55,170 bases of DNA from Tubiluchus corallicola (GCA_030141605.1 JAQGDQ010001211.1:1-55170); one strand, 5' to 3'. Counted from the stretch's first letter, positions 31,022-43,374 are shown. The notes: generated by a model not told the origin, from the letters alone. A program made the numbers and translations.

Positions 31022-31807
31022 AATACAAATAAGTTTTTATTGTTTCTGCACAAGAAAAGCCTCACACACTGTTCACTTATATACAAATGTAAATGTGTTG
31101 TGGGCAATCAAAAAGCAGGGCTTGTTAGATCGTCCCACACAGTGAAAGAAAAAAAAGTAATGAAAATAATCTGAAAATTGGAAGTGATAAAGAAAACATT
31201 TACTGCTTTAGAATGGAATGATGTAATGAATAAAGCGGTGAGAGTGCAATAGTGAGAGCACTCTGTCTGTTTCTGTGTTTTAAATGTGTTTGACTATGCC
31301 TTAGATGTTTGTAGTGGTCCTGGTGGGTTCAATCTCTGTGTCTCACGCTTTTGATTTCCCATATTGTAGCTCCTCTTTTTGTAAATGGTGCAAAATGTGC
31401 GAGTTGTGTTTTATTCTCATATCGCCTACTGCTGCGGTGTTTCATTATGTAAACTTTGATTAATTGTTTACCTGTTGTGTTCTTTTTTAGTTCTCAAGTG
31501 TTAGGTAAAATTTTTGTACATTTCTCTACGATTTTTTTCCAGTAGAACCTTGTTTATTTTGATAAGTTCACTTCGTATCTTTTGTAAAAATGTAGTTTCA
31601 GTTTGCGCCTTTCTATTATTAATGTATTTTTCATTCTTCTTTTTGGCTTGATTTATAGTTTAATAATGGTTTCATTAGTCGCTCAATAAATAGTTGAAAC
31701 ATACTCATCTTTAGCATGTTCAGTTTAGATAATTTTGCTATCCTGTTTACTAAATTGCGTAATCTCTGTTTGATTTTATCATCAGTCTTAGGACTTTGGG
31801 GCCTTAT
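31022..31807 (-). mobile_element. Internally deleted derivative of the 22-26 kb LINE
   Basis: The left 530 bp match 22053-22540 (3' end) and the right 250 bp match 25650-25904 (5' end). The join near 31560 falls on a short shared TTTTG. The whole coding centre is absent. The BEL/Pao LTR begins exactly where this copy ends. Confidence 0.7.
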
Positions 31808-32217
31808 TGTGAGAGACTACTACTTCATGATGCCCAAAGTCAAAAAAATTCATGTTTGAGTAGCTTTATTACGTTTTATCTGTAAAAAAATTATAAGAAA
31901 ATATAACAAACTAATTTGAGCCAAAAAAGAAACAAGGAAATTAATAATAAAGTCAGACTAATAACAATCAAAGTAAACTTACATCATGGCTCTACTACTC
32001 TTGACAAATAAATGGTTTAACTGAGACAGAACAACAACAACTTTCTTAGCCAAGAACAGACTGCCAACTAACCAGGTAAACTAGCTCTGTCAGTAGAGCA
32101 TGACAGAAAGAAGCCAAGTCAAGACTTACATATATGAATGCAGTTAAAAAGGACAGTATAGGGGGGGGGGGTTTACAGAATGAAAGAACACTGAAGTACA
32201 ACCTAAAATCCTTCACA
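31808..32217 (-). repeat. 3' LTR of the BEL/Pao element
   Basis: 410 bp with inverted tips TGTGA...TCACA. On the minus strand it is directly preceded by the purine tract AAGGGGGCGG (complement of 32218-32227). It contains a minus-strand AATAAA at 31865-31870. No matching second LTR lies in the window. Confidence 0.75.
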
Positions 32218-32283
32218 CCGCCCCCTTAAATGCGACTTTAATTACAGGAGCATTTACCAAAAAAATTAAGTTTACAACAGAAA

Positions 32284-34479
32284 TTACATGTGTCCTTCAA
32301 TCAAACATAATTGATTAATATGTCGTCTTAGAATGCCAGAAGCTGTCTTCAATGTTGCAAACCGCACCAAACCATCTTCTTCCGGACTGGCTACTATTAC
32401 TCTGCCTAGAGCCCAGCTGCTTCGCGGAGTCTGGATGTCTTTAATTAAGACGATGTCACCTTCTTGGATGTTTTTCTTGACTCTGTTCCATTTAGACCTT
32501 TGTTGGAGCATAACTATATATTCCTTCTTCCACCTTTGCCAAAATATGTTGGCCATATGTTGAATGTGGCGCCATCTTCTTGTGTACACATCACAGTCGG
32601 TGAATTTTCCAGGTGGTAGAGTAGGACCATTGCGCAGCAACAGCAAGTGATTAGGAGTCAGAGGTTCGCAATCGCGAATGTCATCTGAAACTACAGAAAT
32701 CGGACGACTATTCAGGATATTCTCAACCTGACAAAAATATGTGTGTAATGCTTCATCATCTATGGTGTGCTTGTCCATGATAAAGGTAAGTGTTCGTTTT
32801 ACGCTCTTTATCAGGCGCTCCCAAACTCCTCCAGTGTGTGGAGACTGAGGAGCATTAAATCGCCATTCGATTCCCTTTTTTTGTAATGCCTTGGAAATGT
32901 CCTCATTGTTCCACTGCTCGATTGATCTCTTCAGTTCACGATCTGCTCCAGTTAAATTAGTGCCACAATCAGATCGCAGCATCTTGGGTTCTCCTCTTCG
33001 ACAAACAAATCTTTGGATAGCATTAATTAAGGAGTCACTTTCCATTGTATATAGAATTTCCAGATGGACTGCTCTGGTGGCTAAGCAGGTGAATATAAGA
33101 CCATACCTTTTGACAAATGTTCTTGCTCTTTTGACATGATAAGGTCCAAAACAATCCAAACCAGAAAACTCGAAAGCAGCAGAGTCTTGCACCCTTTCAT
33201 CCGGTAAATCAGACATTTTCTGTTGCATCATATTACCAAGTTTTCTTCGGCAAAGTCTGCACTCTCGTATTAGTCTCTTCGTCATGACCCTCAAACCGAT
33301 TATCCAATATCTGGATCTCACCAATGAAATGACATGCTCCTTACCAGCATGACCGTAAGCCTCATGATAATGAAGCACAATTAGTTCTGCAAAATGATGT
33401 TTTGGCAACACGATGGGATGCTTCGCACTATAAGCAATATTCGCATGTCTCAGGCGACCTCCAATAATCATGATGCCTTTGTCAGACAAAACCGGGTCAA
33501 GCTTATATAGGCAACTGGATTTGGCTACAAGTTGTCCTGATAACAAAGCTTCATACTCATTAGTAAAGTACAGCTTTTGCAGAGTTCTGACAATTTCATT
33601 ATGTGCGTCGTTTATCTCCGACATTGACAAGTTTGGAGTAAGAAGTAAAGTCTTGTTGGTGACCTTGGCCCATAAGATGTGTTTGAATCGCAGCATCCAA
33701 GCGACTGCCCTGGTGAATTTGTATGATGATGAGAAGTGAACCACCATTTTGTCTATTGGGTTCAACATGTCTTGCACCAAATTGACTTCTACAGATTTCT
33801 TTACCTCGCTGTCATTTTTAAGGAGATCTTCCTGTTTTGAGAGATCTAAGCTGGGCCACTCACTTGCGTGTTTCAGAAGAAAGCTTGGTCCATTGATCCA
33901 TCTGCTGGATGCTAGCAGACTATTTGCATCTAAACCTCTACTGACATCATCAGCGGGATTTTGATTTGAAGTGACATGTCTCCATTGCTCAGGAGATGAT
34001 CTTTGCAGTATATACGACACCCGATTGTTCACAAAGGTATGGAAACGTTTTGTATCATTAGTCAAGTACTGCAGTACAATTAGGCTGTCCGTCCAAAAGA
34101 ATGAGCTAACTATATCTAAATCCAGTTCGCTCCGCAGCATATAATCCATCTTTGCAGCCAAAGTTGCACCAGATAGTTCGAGTCGTGGGACTGTCATACC
34201 CTTTGCAGGGGCGAGGCGAGATTTTCCTATTAGAAACGTGCAGAATACATCATCATTACAGTTTTCTGCCCGAATGTATGAAACGGTTCCATAAGCGTAA
34301 CACGAAGCATCACAAAAGTGATGAAGCTGAAAGTTTATGCATTTTCCAAAATCAGCTGGCTTAATGCATCTTCGGACATATAGGTTTTCCAAGATCGGCA
34401 AATAATCCAGCCAACGCTGCCATCTTTTTTGGATACCACTGTCCAATTCATCATCCCAAGACTTCCTGTGAAGCGCCAT
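32284..34479 (-). CDS. BEL/Pao pol fragment: RNase H, integrase, C-terminal domain
   Basis: 731 aa with no stops. The RNase H-like part has candidate acidic residues D57 (FCDAS), E101 (VPRLELS), D131 (FFWTDS) and D177 (NPADDVSRG). The integrase has an H-H-C-C zinc site (H372 region, C407-x2-C410) and a D442 (SGLDCFG), D504 (LRSDCGTN), E554 (GGVWERL) triad. The tail RWRHIQHMANIFWQRW and WALGRVI matches the DUF5641-type end of Pao/BEL polyproteins. The protein inserts element DNA into the genome when part of a full polyprotein. Here the upstream half is missing, and the apparent Met is only the first in the remaining frame. The lack of stops points to a recent insertion. Confidence 0.9.
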   Translation of the reverse strand: MALHRKSWDDELDSGIQKRWQRWLDYLPILENLYVRRCIKPADFGKCINFQLHHFCDASCYAYGTVSYIRAENCNDDVFCTFLIGKSRLAPAKGMTVPRLELSGATLAAKMDYMLRSELDLDIVSSFFWTDSLIVLQYLTNDTKRFHTFVNNRVSYILQRSSPEQWRHVTSNQNPADDVSRGLDANSLLASSRWINGPSFLLKHASEWPSLDLSKQEDLLKNDSEVKKSVEVNLVQDMLNPIDKMVVHFSSSYKFTRAVAWMLRFKHILWAKVTNKTLLLTPNLSMSEINDAHNEIVRTLQKLYFTNEYEALLSGQLVAKSSCLYKLDPVLSDKGIMIIGGRLRHANIAYSAKHPIVLPKHHFAELIVLHYHEAYGHAGKEHVISLVRSRYWIIGLRVMTKRLIRECRLCRRKLGNMMQQKMSDLPDERVQDSAAFEFSGLDCFGPYHVKRARTFVKRYGLIFTCLATRAVHLEILYTMESDSLINAIQRFVCRRGEPKMLRSDCGTNLTGADRELKRSIEQWNNEDISKALQKKGIEWRFNAPQSPHTGGVWERLIKSVKRTLTFIMDKHTIDDEALHTYFCQVENILNSRPISVVSDDIRDCEPLTPNHLLLLRNGPTLPPGKFTDCDVYTRRWRHIQHMANIFWQRWKKEYIVMLQQRSKWNRVKKNIQEGDIVLIKDIQTPRSSWALGRVIVASPEEDGLVRFATLKTASGILRRHINQLCLIEGHM

Positions 34480-36525
34480 TGCTAAGTAGTGTGTAACTAG
34501 TTGTTATAAGAGAAACATCCGTAGTACCACTTTCACTGTTTTGCTACATAGACGCTGGTTCAGAAATAGCACTGCCTAAGCGAAACTAAGAGTACAATTT
34601 CTAGGTCAAAACAATTTTGTTGCTCGCAGCATGTTGAAAGTCGCCAGCTATAGTTTACCTTCGTTCGTCTGTACAACGTGTTTTGGGTTGTAGAGATAAT
34701 TCAGATCGATGCCGCTAGATGGCGCAATCGCTTTTCACCCGGTCTATGAAATGTTCTTCTGGTTTGCAAATTATACCGCGTGGCGTATAGTCTTCTCTAG
34801 GGGGTGGGGGGGGGGGGCGGGGAGTGGGGTGAAACAACAAATAATGGTACGGATTGACCTGTTACATGAAAGTACTACCCATGTATTAGTGAATTAGTCA
34901 TACCGTCAAATTTTAATGTGGAAATGTCGTGGGTTTTGCCAGCTCGTAATCTTGGGGAGTAGACCTAGATAGGTTTGAGCAGTGAGTTGAAGAAGTCAAG
35001 ATCCCTCAACAAGATCCCTCAACATGATCCCTCAACAAGATCCCTCAACAAATTTTGAAAATGTCTCACAAGCTTATCCATCTGAATACTGATCAATGTA
35101 ATGTTTCTAGGCGGCCATTTTGTCCTTCAAGAAAGTTTTTTTACAACATAATACATTCGCCATTCAACAATCTTTTAATGCAATAATTTTTTATACCGTG
35201 AGATGGTTTTGTGTCTATGTCAAGATACTTGTGTATATTACCTCTATGCTATGTTTATTTTAGATAAGATTCTACTTGTAAACGTGTGCTTTAGTTTTTT
35301 TTATATAGGTGTATTTTGCTGTAGCTAATATCATTTTTTACTTTACTAGTTGTGTTTTTGTTCACTCCTACTGCACCGTAAATGACTATAAAAAAGCTTC
35401 AGTACGAAGTGAACGTCAAGCTCTGAACAGAATAAGACCTCCAAGAATGACAAATCAGGTGGCAATAACCAATTTGTTTGTCTTGTGGAATTGGAATTTT
35501 TTTTTTGATGATTAATGCTAATATGACGGATAAAAGCTATGTCACAATTTTTTTTTCATACACCCGTTTGAGTAGTGAGTTCGCACTTAAAACTAAGTTT
35601 AAAAAAAATCGTTTTTCGTCTTTTGGTTTTAACAAACTTTGTATCAGCTTTACACTGTAGCAACGGCACGGATTCTGTGCATCACTTTGGTTGCTTCAGT
35701 TATTTATTATTAATAGAGTTCTATTATTCCAGCTTTTTTATAAAAATTGCTGTAGATTTAAATGTTAAAAATCCAAGACGAAGTGTATTTCTCTTTGATT
35801 TAAAAACGTTCATTTATAAGAATGTCAGTTTAAATAATCTCAGTCAATGATTTCAATTATAAATGCTATGGAATTATCCAAAAACTGCATTATGCCTGCT
35901 GAAGTATAAATGTAGCAGACTTAGATTTTTTTGTTAATCTTACTTACATATTCGTGCACGAGGCGCCATCTGTGGCGGGAATGTAAAGCTTTTGGTTTTG
36001 GTCAGTTTTTCACCTGCTAGTCACCTGTCTGTTTTACTCACCTGTGTTCTGAACAGTCAGGTTAATCCACTTTATGGGATATGTGAGACATTTATGTACT
36101 GATTATGTTACAATAAAGCATTCAGTGCTATTAACCTCTGTTCACAGTGTTTTTATGACTACAATAAAGTACTAATAAAATGTTGTTCATTAAGTAACAG
36201 CATGCATGTAGTACGATAAGTTTAACTCTTATTTCAAAATTTGATTTTTTTTGCATTAAAGTTGCACCAGTTTGCTAAATATCCAACAATAATTTAAATA
36301 ATAATTTAATTTAAATTTAAACAGGTTATTAAATTGGTTATTGTGAGTTATTTAACAAATTGATGTCATCCTTGCTAAGTTGCTACATTAAGAATTTGAC
36401 AACTGCATACAGTGTATGTCATGTTCTTTGGCTTTTACGATTGTTTTTTTACTTTTATTTCACAAGGATGGCATAACTTTTCTACAGATTTATGTCACAA
36501 AACTACAGATTTTTGAACTTTTTCG
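34480..36525. other. No recognised gene
   Basis: It includes a G-rich run at 34798-34828, a 15-bp repeat (ATCCCTCAACAAG-type, four units, 34998-35052) and short chance frames. Confidence 0.5.
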
Positions 36526-36545
36526 ATGATCTGTTTCCATCCTAG

Positions 36546-36955
36546 GGACGAACTCAAGGCCATGTGTTATCTTCATAGCAGGCCAGAAAGCAAGAGCTGC
36601 AAACCTTTTTTAAAGAATACATGCTTCTCCGGAGCAGTATTTACTCCATGCACTCTATGCCGGCGTCCGGACAGAAAACCGGAAGTGCTCCTGCCAAAAA
36701 GCCGCCTCCACGAGAAGTTATTGAGAAGGAGAGCATCCGTTCTTGTGTTGGCACAACTGTAATTCTCTCATTAAAACCAGAAAATTGTCAACTTAGATGT
36801 CAAAGAAAACCTATTTATCAGGTGAAGCAGTAGCAAGTTTTAATTGCATAGGTTAAAGACAAAATTCTGCAGAGAATTTGACTCAAAATTTGTGATACAT
36901 GTCCTGCTTGTTTTTGTTATAGTTTAAAATTTTATGTACCATTTTTGGAAATAAA
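36546..36955 (+). CDS. Candidate terminal exon of an unknown plus-strand gene
   Basis: A pyrimidine-rich acceptor (TTTCCATCCTAG) precedes about 290 bp that are less AT-rich than their surroundings and open in two frames. Frame 1 ends at 36762. Frame 2 (containing MPASGQKTGSAPAKKPPP) ends at 36833 but would need an acceptor near 36579. AATAAA follows at 36950. No family was recognised. It could equally be a decayed gene copy. Confidence 0.3.
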
Positions 36956-37739
36956 AAGTACATTGTTATGTTGATTGTTTACGCTAAATGTGTTTTTTTA
37001 ATAAAAATATTGTATCAGTACTCCTAAGGTCGAGCATACTGTGAATTATTTCATTTTTTTATATATTTCATTTTTCATTGAATAAGTTTTTCGTAATTTT
37101 TATAAAGAAACTAAAACATGAGAACGTTGTAACGCGTAGTTTCCAAAAATATTACTTAACTGAAGCGCAAAAGGCCATGAATGTTCACGAAATGAATTTT
37201 TGTTTTATTAACTATATTTGCCGCTAACAGATGGCAGCACAATAACGAAAGCACGTGCAAGAACGTGAGGCATCTTATAAGCCGGCAGCGTAGTAGATGA
37301 ACAACAGGAAATGTTAGACTGTATGTGTTTAACTATATGATGATTTTAATGCTTGTGTCCATCTGCCTAATGCAACCAAATGAAGAAATTACAATTAAAT
37401 ATTAATTGCACAACGTAATTAACGTAACCATCCGACATATTTAAAGAGGAATGCAAACTAACTGAAGATCAAATTTCTATTGTATCTCCGTGGATATTTG
37501 AAATACAATAAAAGCAAGAGATTTCTCTTTTTTGTACCTTGACTGAATTAAATGAAATTTCAACGTTTATGACGGAGGATAGAAATAATTGTTTGGCACT
37601 TTCAAGTATAATTATTAAAGTTAATAATTGTCATTTCTGTCTGTTTATTGTTTTGTTTTCCCGTTCTATAATTTTGTGCGTTATTATATTCATGTATGTA
37701 TTGTAAATATGTAACTAATTATATTTGTAAATATACGAC
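36956..37739. other. No recognised gene
   Basis: AT-rich. It ends at a GC-richer promoter-like patch. Confidence 0.5.
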
Positions 37740-37751
37740 AACAATGGCGGC
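37740..37751 (+). promoter_or_regulatory. YY1-like motif AACAATGGCGGC
   Basis: Identical to the 12-mer at 29684 and set in a locally GC-rich patch. A promoter downstream element is plausible but unproven. Confidence 0.35.
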
Positions 37752-37851
37752 CGGCTGCGGTAGGACTACTGGTAGTTGTTCGTACGGTGGAAGAGGTTAT
37801 ACTGCAAAAGACAAAAGAACAACATTGAAGATCAAAACACTACTTGAATAA
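37744..37851 (+). CDS. Short ORF (35 aa) starting in the YY1-like motif
   Basis: MAAGCGRTTGSCSYGGRG, then a lysine-rich end and TAA. It may be the beginning of a first coding exon. No domain is recognised and no clear donor was found before the stop. Confidence 0.2.
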   Translation: MAAGCGRTTGSCSYGGRGYTAKDKRTTLKIKTLLE

Positions 37852-38023
37852 ACGCGCATTGTTGCAAATAAGCAAACGAAACAGCAAAAAGTCAGTAAGC
37901 AAAGAATTAAACAAACGAGTAAGCAAGCGTGAAAACAGCAAACAAAACCTACCACCTCCAACCATTTTCACAACATGCAGTACCAAGTCATTGTTTACTT
38001 TTTTATTATCAAATGTTTTAGCC

Positions 38024-41000
38024 GTAAACGTGTAATAATCGCTCGTTTTTTAATATGGATTTTATGAAAAGCTGACCCAGTAACTGCTTGTGGTGTGTTA
38101 TTAAATGCGTTGTTAAAATGTTGTTGAAAAGCTGACCCAGTAACTGCTTGTGGTGTGTTATTAAATGCGTTGTTAAAATGTTGTGTTCTCGTTAATAGAA
38201 CGTTAATTATACATTTAGTTTAAACATCATTTATGGGAGTATACATGCAGAATAAAAGTATCTGATTTGTTTAAATACAAAAATTGTTTATTTACAATAC
38301 ACAATATACGCAATAAAGAATATTTACAGCACAAAGAATTTATGGAATGTATATAATTCAGAAGGTTTATCAAAAGTAATTTACGAATTATGGTGAGGGC
38401 GGTTACCAAAATCGGTTGTAAAAAATCGTGACCCTACAAGGGTTAAGCAAAACGTACCATTTCATGATCAAACCAACTATAGATAAACAAATAGGTGCCT
38501 AGCATTTAAAAAATATGAAAAGTTCTTATCTAGACACAGTTAACTTATAAATTCTTGACACACATACTAACATTACATGGGTAAACATAAAAACACTGAA
38601 AATAGTGGTTACACTACGAGGAATCTTATTTTCGCGTGTTAGTTAGGCAACATGTGACCCGGCCACATTTCTATACAAAAATCATTAATGCAATTTCACA
38701 CGAATCAAGACTTAAACAACTCATATCATTTCATTAAGGTATATATTTACAATGGAGAAAAAAGTAAAAAAACTCCAATTTGTATTATTTCATCAAGCAA
38801 TATTCAAACAATTCATATCATTTCATTAAGCAACTTATTTACAATGGAGAAAAAAGTAAAAAAACTCCAATTTGTATCATTTCATCAAGCAATATTCAAA
38901 CAATTCATATCATTTCATTAAGCTATATATTTACAATGGAGAAAAAAGTAAAAAAAACTCCCAATTTTGAATCATTTCATCAAACAATATTCAAAAAAAA
39001 TTCTGTATTTACATATTTACATAATTCTGTAGTTATAGCAGTGGTTATACTATGAGTTAAGCTGCTATATTATGTACTTATGAAGGCTCGGTAACTGGAC
39101 CCATGGAGGACTCCGTATTTTTGTTATGATCATTATTATGTTCATTAAAATATGTGCAGAAAAAATGTTCAAAACGTTTCAAATATGTTCAACTGAACAT
39201 TTCTTTCATGTTCAAAAATGTTCATTATTCTATTCATGTTCAAAAATGTTCAATTCTAATATTGAGAACAAGTTAAAGTTGATTCAAGACAACTGCTCCT
39301 GTTCATTTTAATGTCAGCAACAAGCTAAAACTGATTCAACGCAGATTCTCTTTGGAGGTTATAAGCAAAAATATTTATTTCAATGTTGGCACGTTAAAAG
39401 CCAATGCAAGACAGCTTTGTACTGGGAGAATGTGCCAAGTCAAAAGCCAGTGCAAGATGACCCAAATTTCTCTCGGGAGGTTTGGAGAATTACATTTCAA
39501 TTTGAACGTTAATTGCTATTTGCAATTTAGAGCTTCAGCATCATCAGCGGAATACATTACAGGTGGATTCAATATAAAAGTGCTTACATATTTAGCATAA
39601 TATTTAAAGTTGACATTCAACACAAATTTTCTGCAATGCATTGTATTCTAAAGTGCAATATATGCTGCAATTAACTGCAATATATCACAGCAGCTGCAGT
39701 ATATTGTATTAATTGTAACATATCCTATAAGCTGCGATATTTCTAGAAACTGCAACCTTCAACAAACAACAATATACCATACAAGCTGCACTATATTCTA
39801 TTAATTGTTAACGTATCCCCTATAAGCTACAGTATGTTAAGTTAGTTGCACTGTATCGTATACAAGTTGAGCATAAAAACTAACTATTTATAAAATAGAG
39901 GGACCACGATGCTAATGATGCTGGATGTTTGTGAGGCGGCAGTTACCGAGCAGATGAGGAGGAATTTTCTGAAGAGCAGGGGGAGGGGGATTGAAAACAA
40001 TAATCATTAATAATAATTTCTGTTCCTGGTGCTTTAATTAAGAAGCGAAATTGTTCAAAGTACGCTCAAAACATTTTAAAGATTTGAAGCACCAATGTTG
40101 CTATAATTAAGAAGCGTAATTGTTCATTAAGAAGCGTAATTGTTTAAAGTACGCTCAAAACATTTTAATGATTTGAAACACCAATGTTGCTTTAATTAAG
40201 AAGCGTAATTGTTCATTAAGAAGCGTAATTGTTCAAAGAACGCTCAAAACATTTTAATGATTTGTAGCATAAAAAGTGTTCATAATAGAATTGATCCCCC
40301 TCCCATGCCGATAGTGACCAGGCGGTGGGAAGCTAATTTTTAACAACATGGCGACACATATTTCAGCCATATTTAATTGATTGTATATTCAAACGTTATC
40401 TATACATGGACAGCCATGGTTACGATATTAGGCAACATCTTTAAATTATGCAAGGTGGCAAACTTGTGCCTATAGTCAAAATAACAGCTTGACTATATAC
40501 AAGGTTGTGTGTCATAATAGCAATTATTTTCATAGAAGAAACATTCAGCCATTATTCCTCATATGCTGGGAAAGGATGAACAAATCTTTGTATGACAAAA
40601 TGATTGAAATTAACATTACTGGTTCATGTAAAAAATGTAGTGATAGTGATCAACGTGTCACATAAAATGATGTGATAGTAACGAAAAAACTGCCATCAAG
40701 GCGTCAAATGAAGAGACATGATAACGTGATGCGAGTCACTATTAATGTCTTCATCGAGTAACATGATACATAGCCATGTCACAGTATAGTGATGGATGTT
40801 ATAGAACAGTAATGGAAAGTACCATCATCAACGTGTCAATAAAATGATGCAATAGTAACGAAAAAACTGCCATCAAGGCTACAAATGAAGAGACATGGTA
40901 ACGTGACGCGTGTCACTATTAATGTCACGTGAAAAACTGCCATCAAGGCGACAAATGCATTATAAGAGAGAAACTTAATATTTTAAAGAATTGTCTTGAT

Positions 41001-42355
41001 GAAATTGAACATAATTACTGATTATTAATCAGTACTAAAGCAGTAAACAAGTAAAACTGATAACAGTGGTGGCAACTACTGCTAATATATCACATAAAGT
41101 GACATGACAATGACGAAGGTAAATGGTACCGAAACTAGAATATTTCAAAAAATGCCAGGCCATCAGGGAAAAACTCCTGTCATGACATATGGAGAAATGC
41201 ACGTTATGAAAGATTGCACAGTTAAAACTGCTTGATAAAGTTGAACGTAACAGTCGGCATTGAAACTGTACCAACAATAACGGTACAGAAAACAGCCGCT
41301 ATTTAAAGATTGCAAGATCAAAATTCATTTGTTGAAACTGAACATGATCATTGAAAAATACTGTACGAAAAAAGGTTCCTTAAAGATAGCACGTTCAAAA
41401 CTCCATTAAAGATGAACGATTGTTGACAAAATTGAAAGTTATCGGCATTGAACTAGTGCCAAAAATTATAGAACATACAAAAACTCCATTAAAGATTGAA
41501 CGATTGAAATTGCAGTGAATAAAATTGAAAGTTATCGGTATTGAACTCGTACCAACAATTATAGAACATACAAAAACTCCATTAAAGATTGAACGATTGA
41601 AATTGCAGTGTATAAAATTGAAAGTTATCGGTATTGAACTCGTACTAACAATTATAGAACATACAAAACTCCATTAAATATTGAACGATTGAAATTGCCG
41701 TGGATAAAATTGAAAGCTATCGGTATTGAACTCGTACTAACAATTATAGAACATACAAAACTCCATTAAAGATTGAACGATTGAAATTGCCGTGGATAAA
41801 ATTGAAAGTTATCGGTATTGAACTCGTACTAACAATTATAGAACATACAAAACTCCATTAAATATTGAACGATTGAAATTGCCGTGGATAAAATTGAAAG
41901 TTATCGGTATTGAACTCGTACTAACAATTATAGAACATACAAAACTCCATTAAAGATGAACGATTGTGGATAAAATTGGAAGTTATGGGCATTGAACTCG
42001 TACCAACAATTATAGAACATACAAAACTCCATTAAACATTGAACGATTGAAATTGCAGTGTATAAAATTGAAAGTTATCGGTATTGAACTCGTACTAACA
42101 ATTATAGAACATACAAAACTCCATTAAATATTGAACGATTGAAATTGCCGTGGATAAAATTGAAAGTTATCGGTATTGAACTCGTACTAACAATTATAGA
42201 ACATACAAAACTCCATTAAAGATGAACGATTGTGGATAAAATTGGAACTTATGGGCATTGAACTCGTACCAACAATTATAGAACATACAAAACTCCATTA
42301 AATATTGAACGATTGAAATTGCCGTGGATAAAATTGGAAATTTATCGGTTTAAAT
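38024..42355. repeat. Composite minisatellite block, copy 1
   Basis: An ordered set of different tandem arrays joined by unique sequence: a 60-bp pair (38065-38184); ~92-bp units with TTTACAATGGAG (38689-38995); TGTTCAAAAA words (39160-39260); CTGCAATATA-type units (39640-39860); ~65-bp units with AAGAAGCGTAATTGTT (40035-40262); CACATGATAA/GTCACTATTAATG-type units (40670-40950); and ~94-bp units (41390-42350). The same order recurs at 43748-48110. No conserved frame. Confidence 0.85.
41390..42350. repeat. ~94-bp minisatellite, about ten units
   Basis: Units contain CTCCATTAAAGATTGAACG and TTATCGGTATTGAACTCGTA. Some units are shortened (deletion of GAAATTGC). Only about two units exist in the second block (47920-48090), so this array expanded in copy 1. 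Confidence 0.85.
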
Positions 42356-42665
42356 TGTGATTTACGTGATTTACTGTAATTATGATTTGAGTTACTTATT
42401 TTACGTAGTTACTGTAATTATGATTTGAGTTACTTATTTTCCGTAGTTACTGTAATTGTGATTTACGTGATTTACTGTAATTATGATTTGAGTTATTTAT
42501 TTTACGTAGTTACTGTAATTATGATTTGAGTTACTTATTTTACGTAGTTACTGTAATTATGATTTGAGTTACTTATTTTACGTAGTTACTGTAATTGTGA
42601 TTTACGTGATTTACTGTAATTATGATTTGAGTTACTTATTTTACGTAGTTACTGTAATTATGATT
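42356..42665. repeat. ~40-bp minisatellite
   Basis: About eight units with TTACTGTAATTATGATTTGA and TTACTTATTTTACGTAG. Not found in the second block. Confidence 0.85.
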
Positions 42666-42795
42666 CTACATTTCAAATTACATTTCAAAAGGACTAGACT
42701 GAAAACTAGTTAATTTAAGTTCAACTTTTACAATCTTGTTTGAACACTGTATTGTTTATTGAGACTGTGTCAATAATTTATTTTAGATTGGTTTT

Positions 42796-42912
42796 CAGAT
42801 TAGATTAGATCAGATCAGATCAGATCAGATCAGACCAGACCAGACCAGACCAGACCAGATCAGATCAGACCAGACCAGACCAGACCAGACCAGACCAGGC
42901 CAGGCCAGGCCA
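42796..42912. repeat. Pentanucleotide repeat (AGATC/AGACC)n
   Basis: It changes stepwise from AGATC to AGACC to AGGCC units along the tract. Confidence 0.9.
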
Positions 42913-42913
42913 G

Positions 42914-43213
42914 ATTTCTTTCTTTCTTTCTTTGTTTCTTTCATATCTTCCTTCCTTCCTTCCTTCCTTCCTGCCTGCCTGCCTGCCTGCCTGCCTGCTT
43001 TCTTTCTTTCTTTCTTTCATATCTTCCTTCCTTCCTTCCTGCCTGCCTGCCTGCCTGCCTTCCTGCCTGCTTTCTTTCTTTCTTTCTTTCTTTCTTTCCT
43101 TCCTTCTTCCTTTCTTTCATATCTTCTTTCTTTCTTTCTTTCATTCATTCTTTCTTTCTTTTTTTCTTTATTTCTTCCTTCCTTCGTTGCTTCCTTCTTT
43201 CTTTCTTTACTCA
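42914..43213. repeat. Pyrimidine tetranucleotide tract (TTTC, CTTC, CTGC)n
   Basis: About 300 bp of homopyrimidine-rich repeat. The strand asymmetry could allow triplex formation. Long frames across it are artefacts. Confidence 0.9.
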
Positions 43214-43374
43214 TTTGGTTATTTATTTATTTCCAGCGGAATTACATATTTCAGCCAATCAGGTATAAGACAATATTTCATTAGTTCGTGAGAAACATAA
43301 GGGCCTCGCCATTTGCAGGACACAAATAAACTATGGTTGCTCACAATGTAAATTTCCAAAATTTGCAAAACAGA

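Larger units (their letters stand above)
31808..34479 (-). mobile_element. BEL/Pao LTR retrotransposon, 5'-truncated
   Basis: On the minus strand it comprises RNase H, integrase, a DUF5641-like tail, a purine-rich primer tract and one 3' LTR. Gag, protease, reverse transcriptase and the 5' LTR are missing. Sequence past 34480 does not continue the polyprotein. Confidence 0.85.

Noticed and set aside
33470-34364. Plus-strand frames opposite the BEL/Pao pol
   Set aside because: Antisense shadows of the well-supported minus-strand polyprotein.
42932-43291. Long frames rich in Ser-Phe-Leu or Lys-Glu-Arg
   Set aside because: They are translations of the TTTC/CTTC/CTGC tract.
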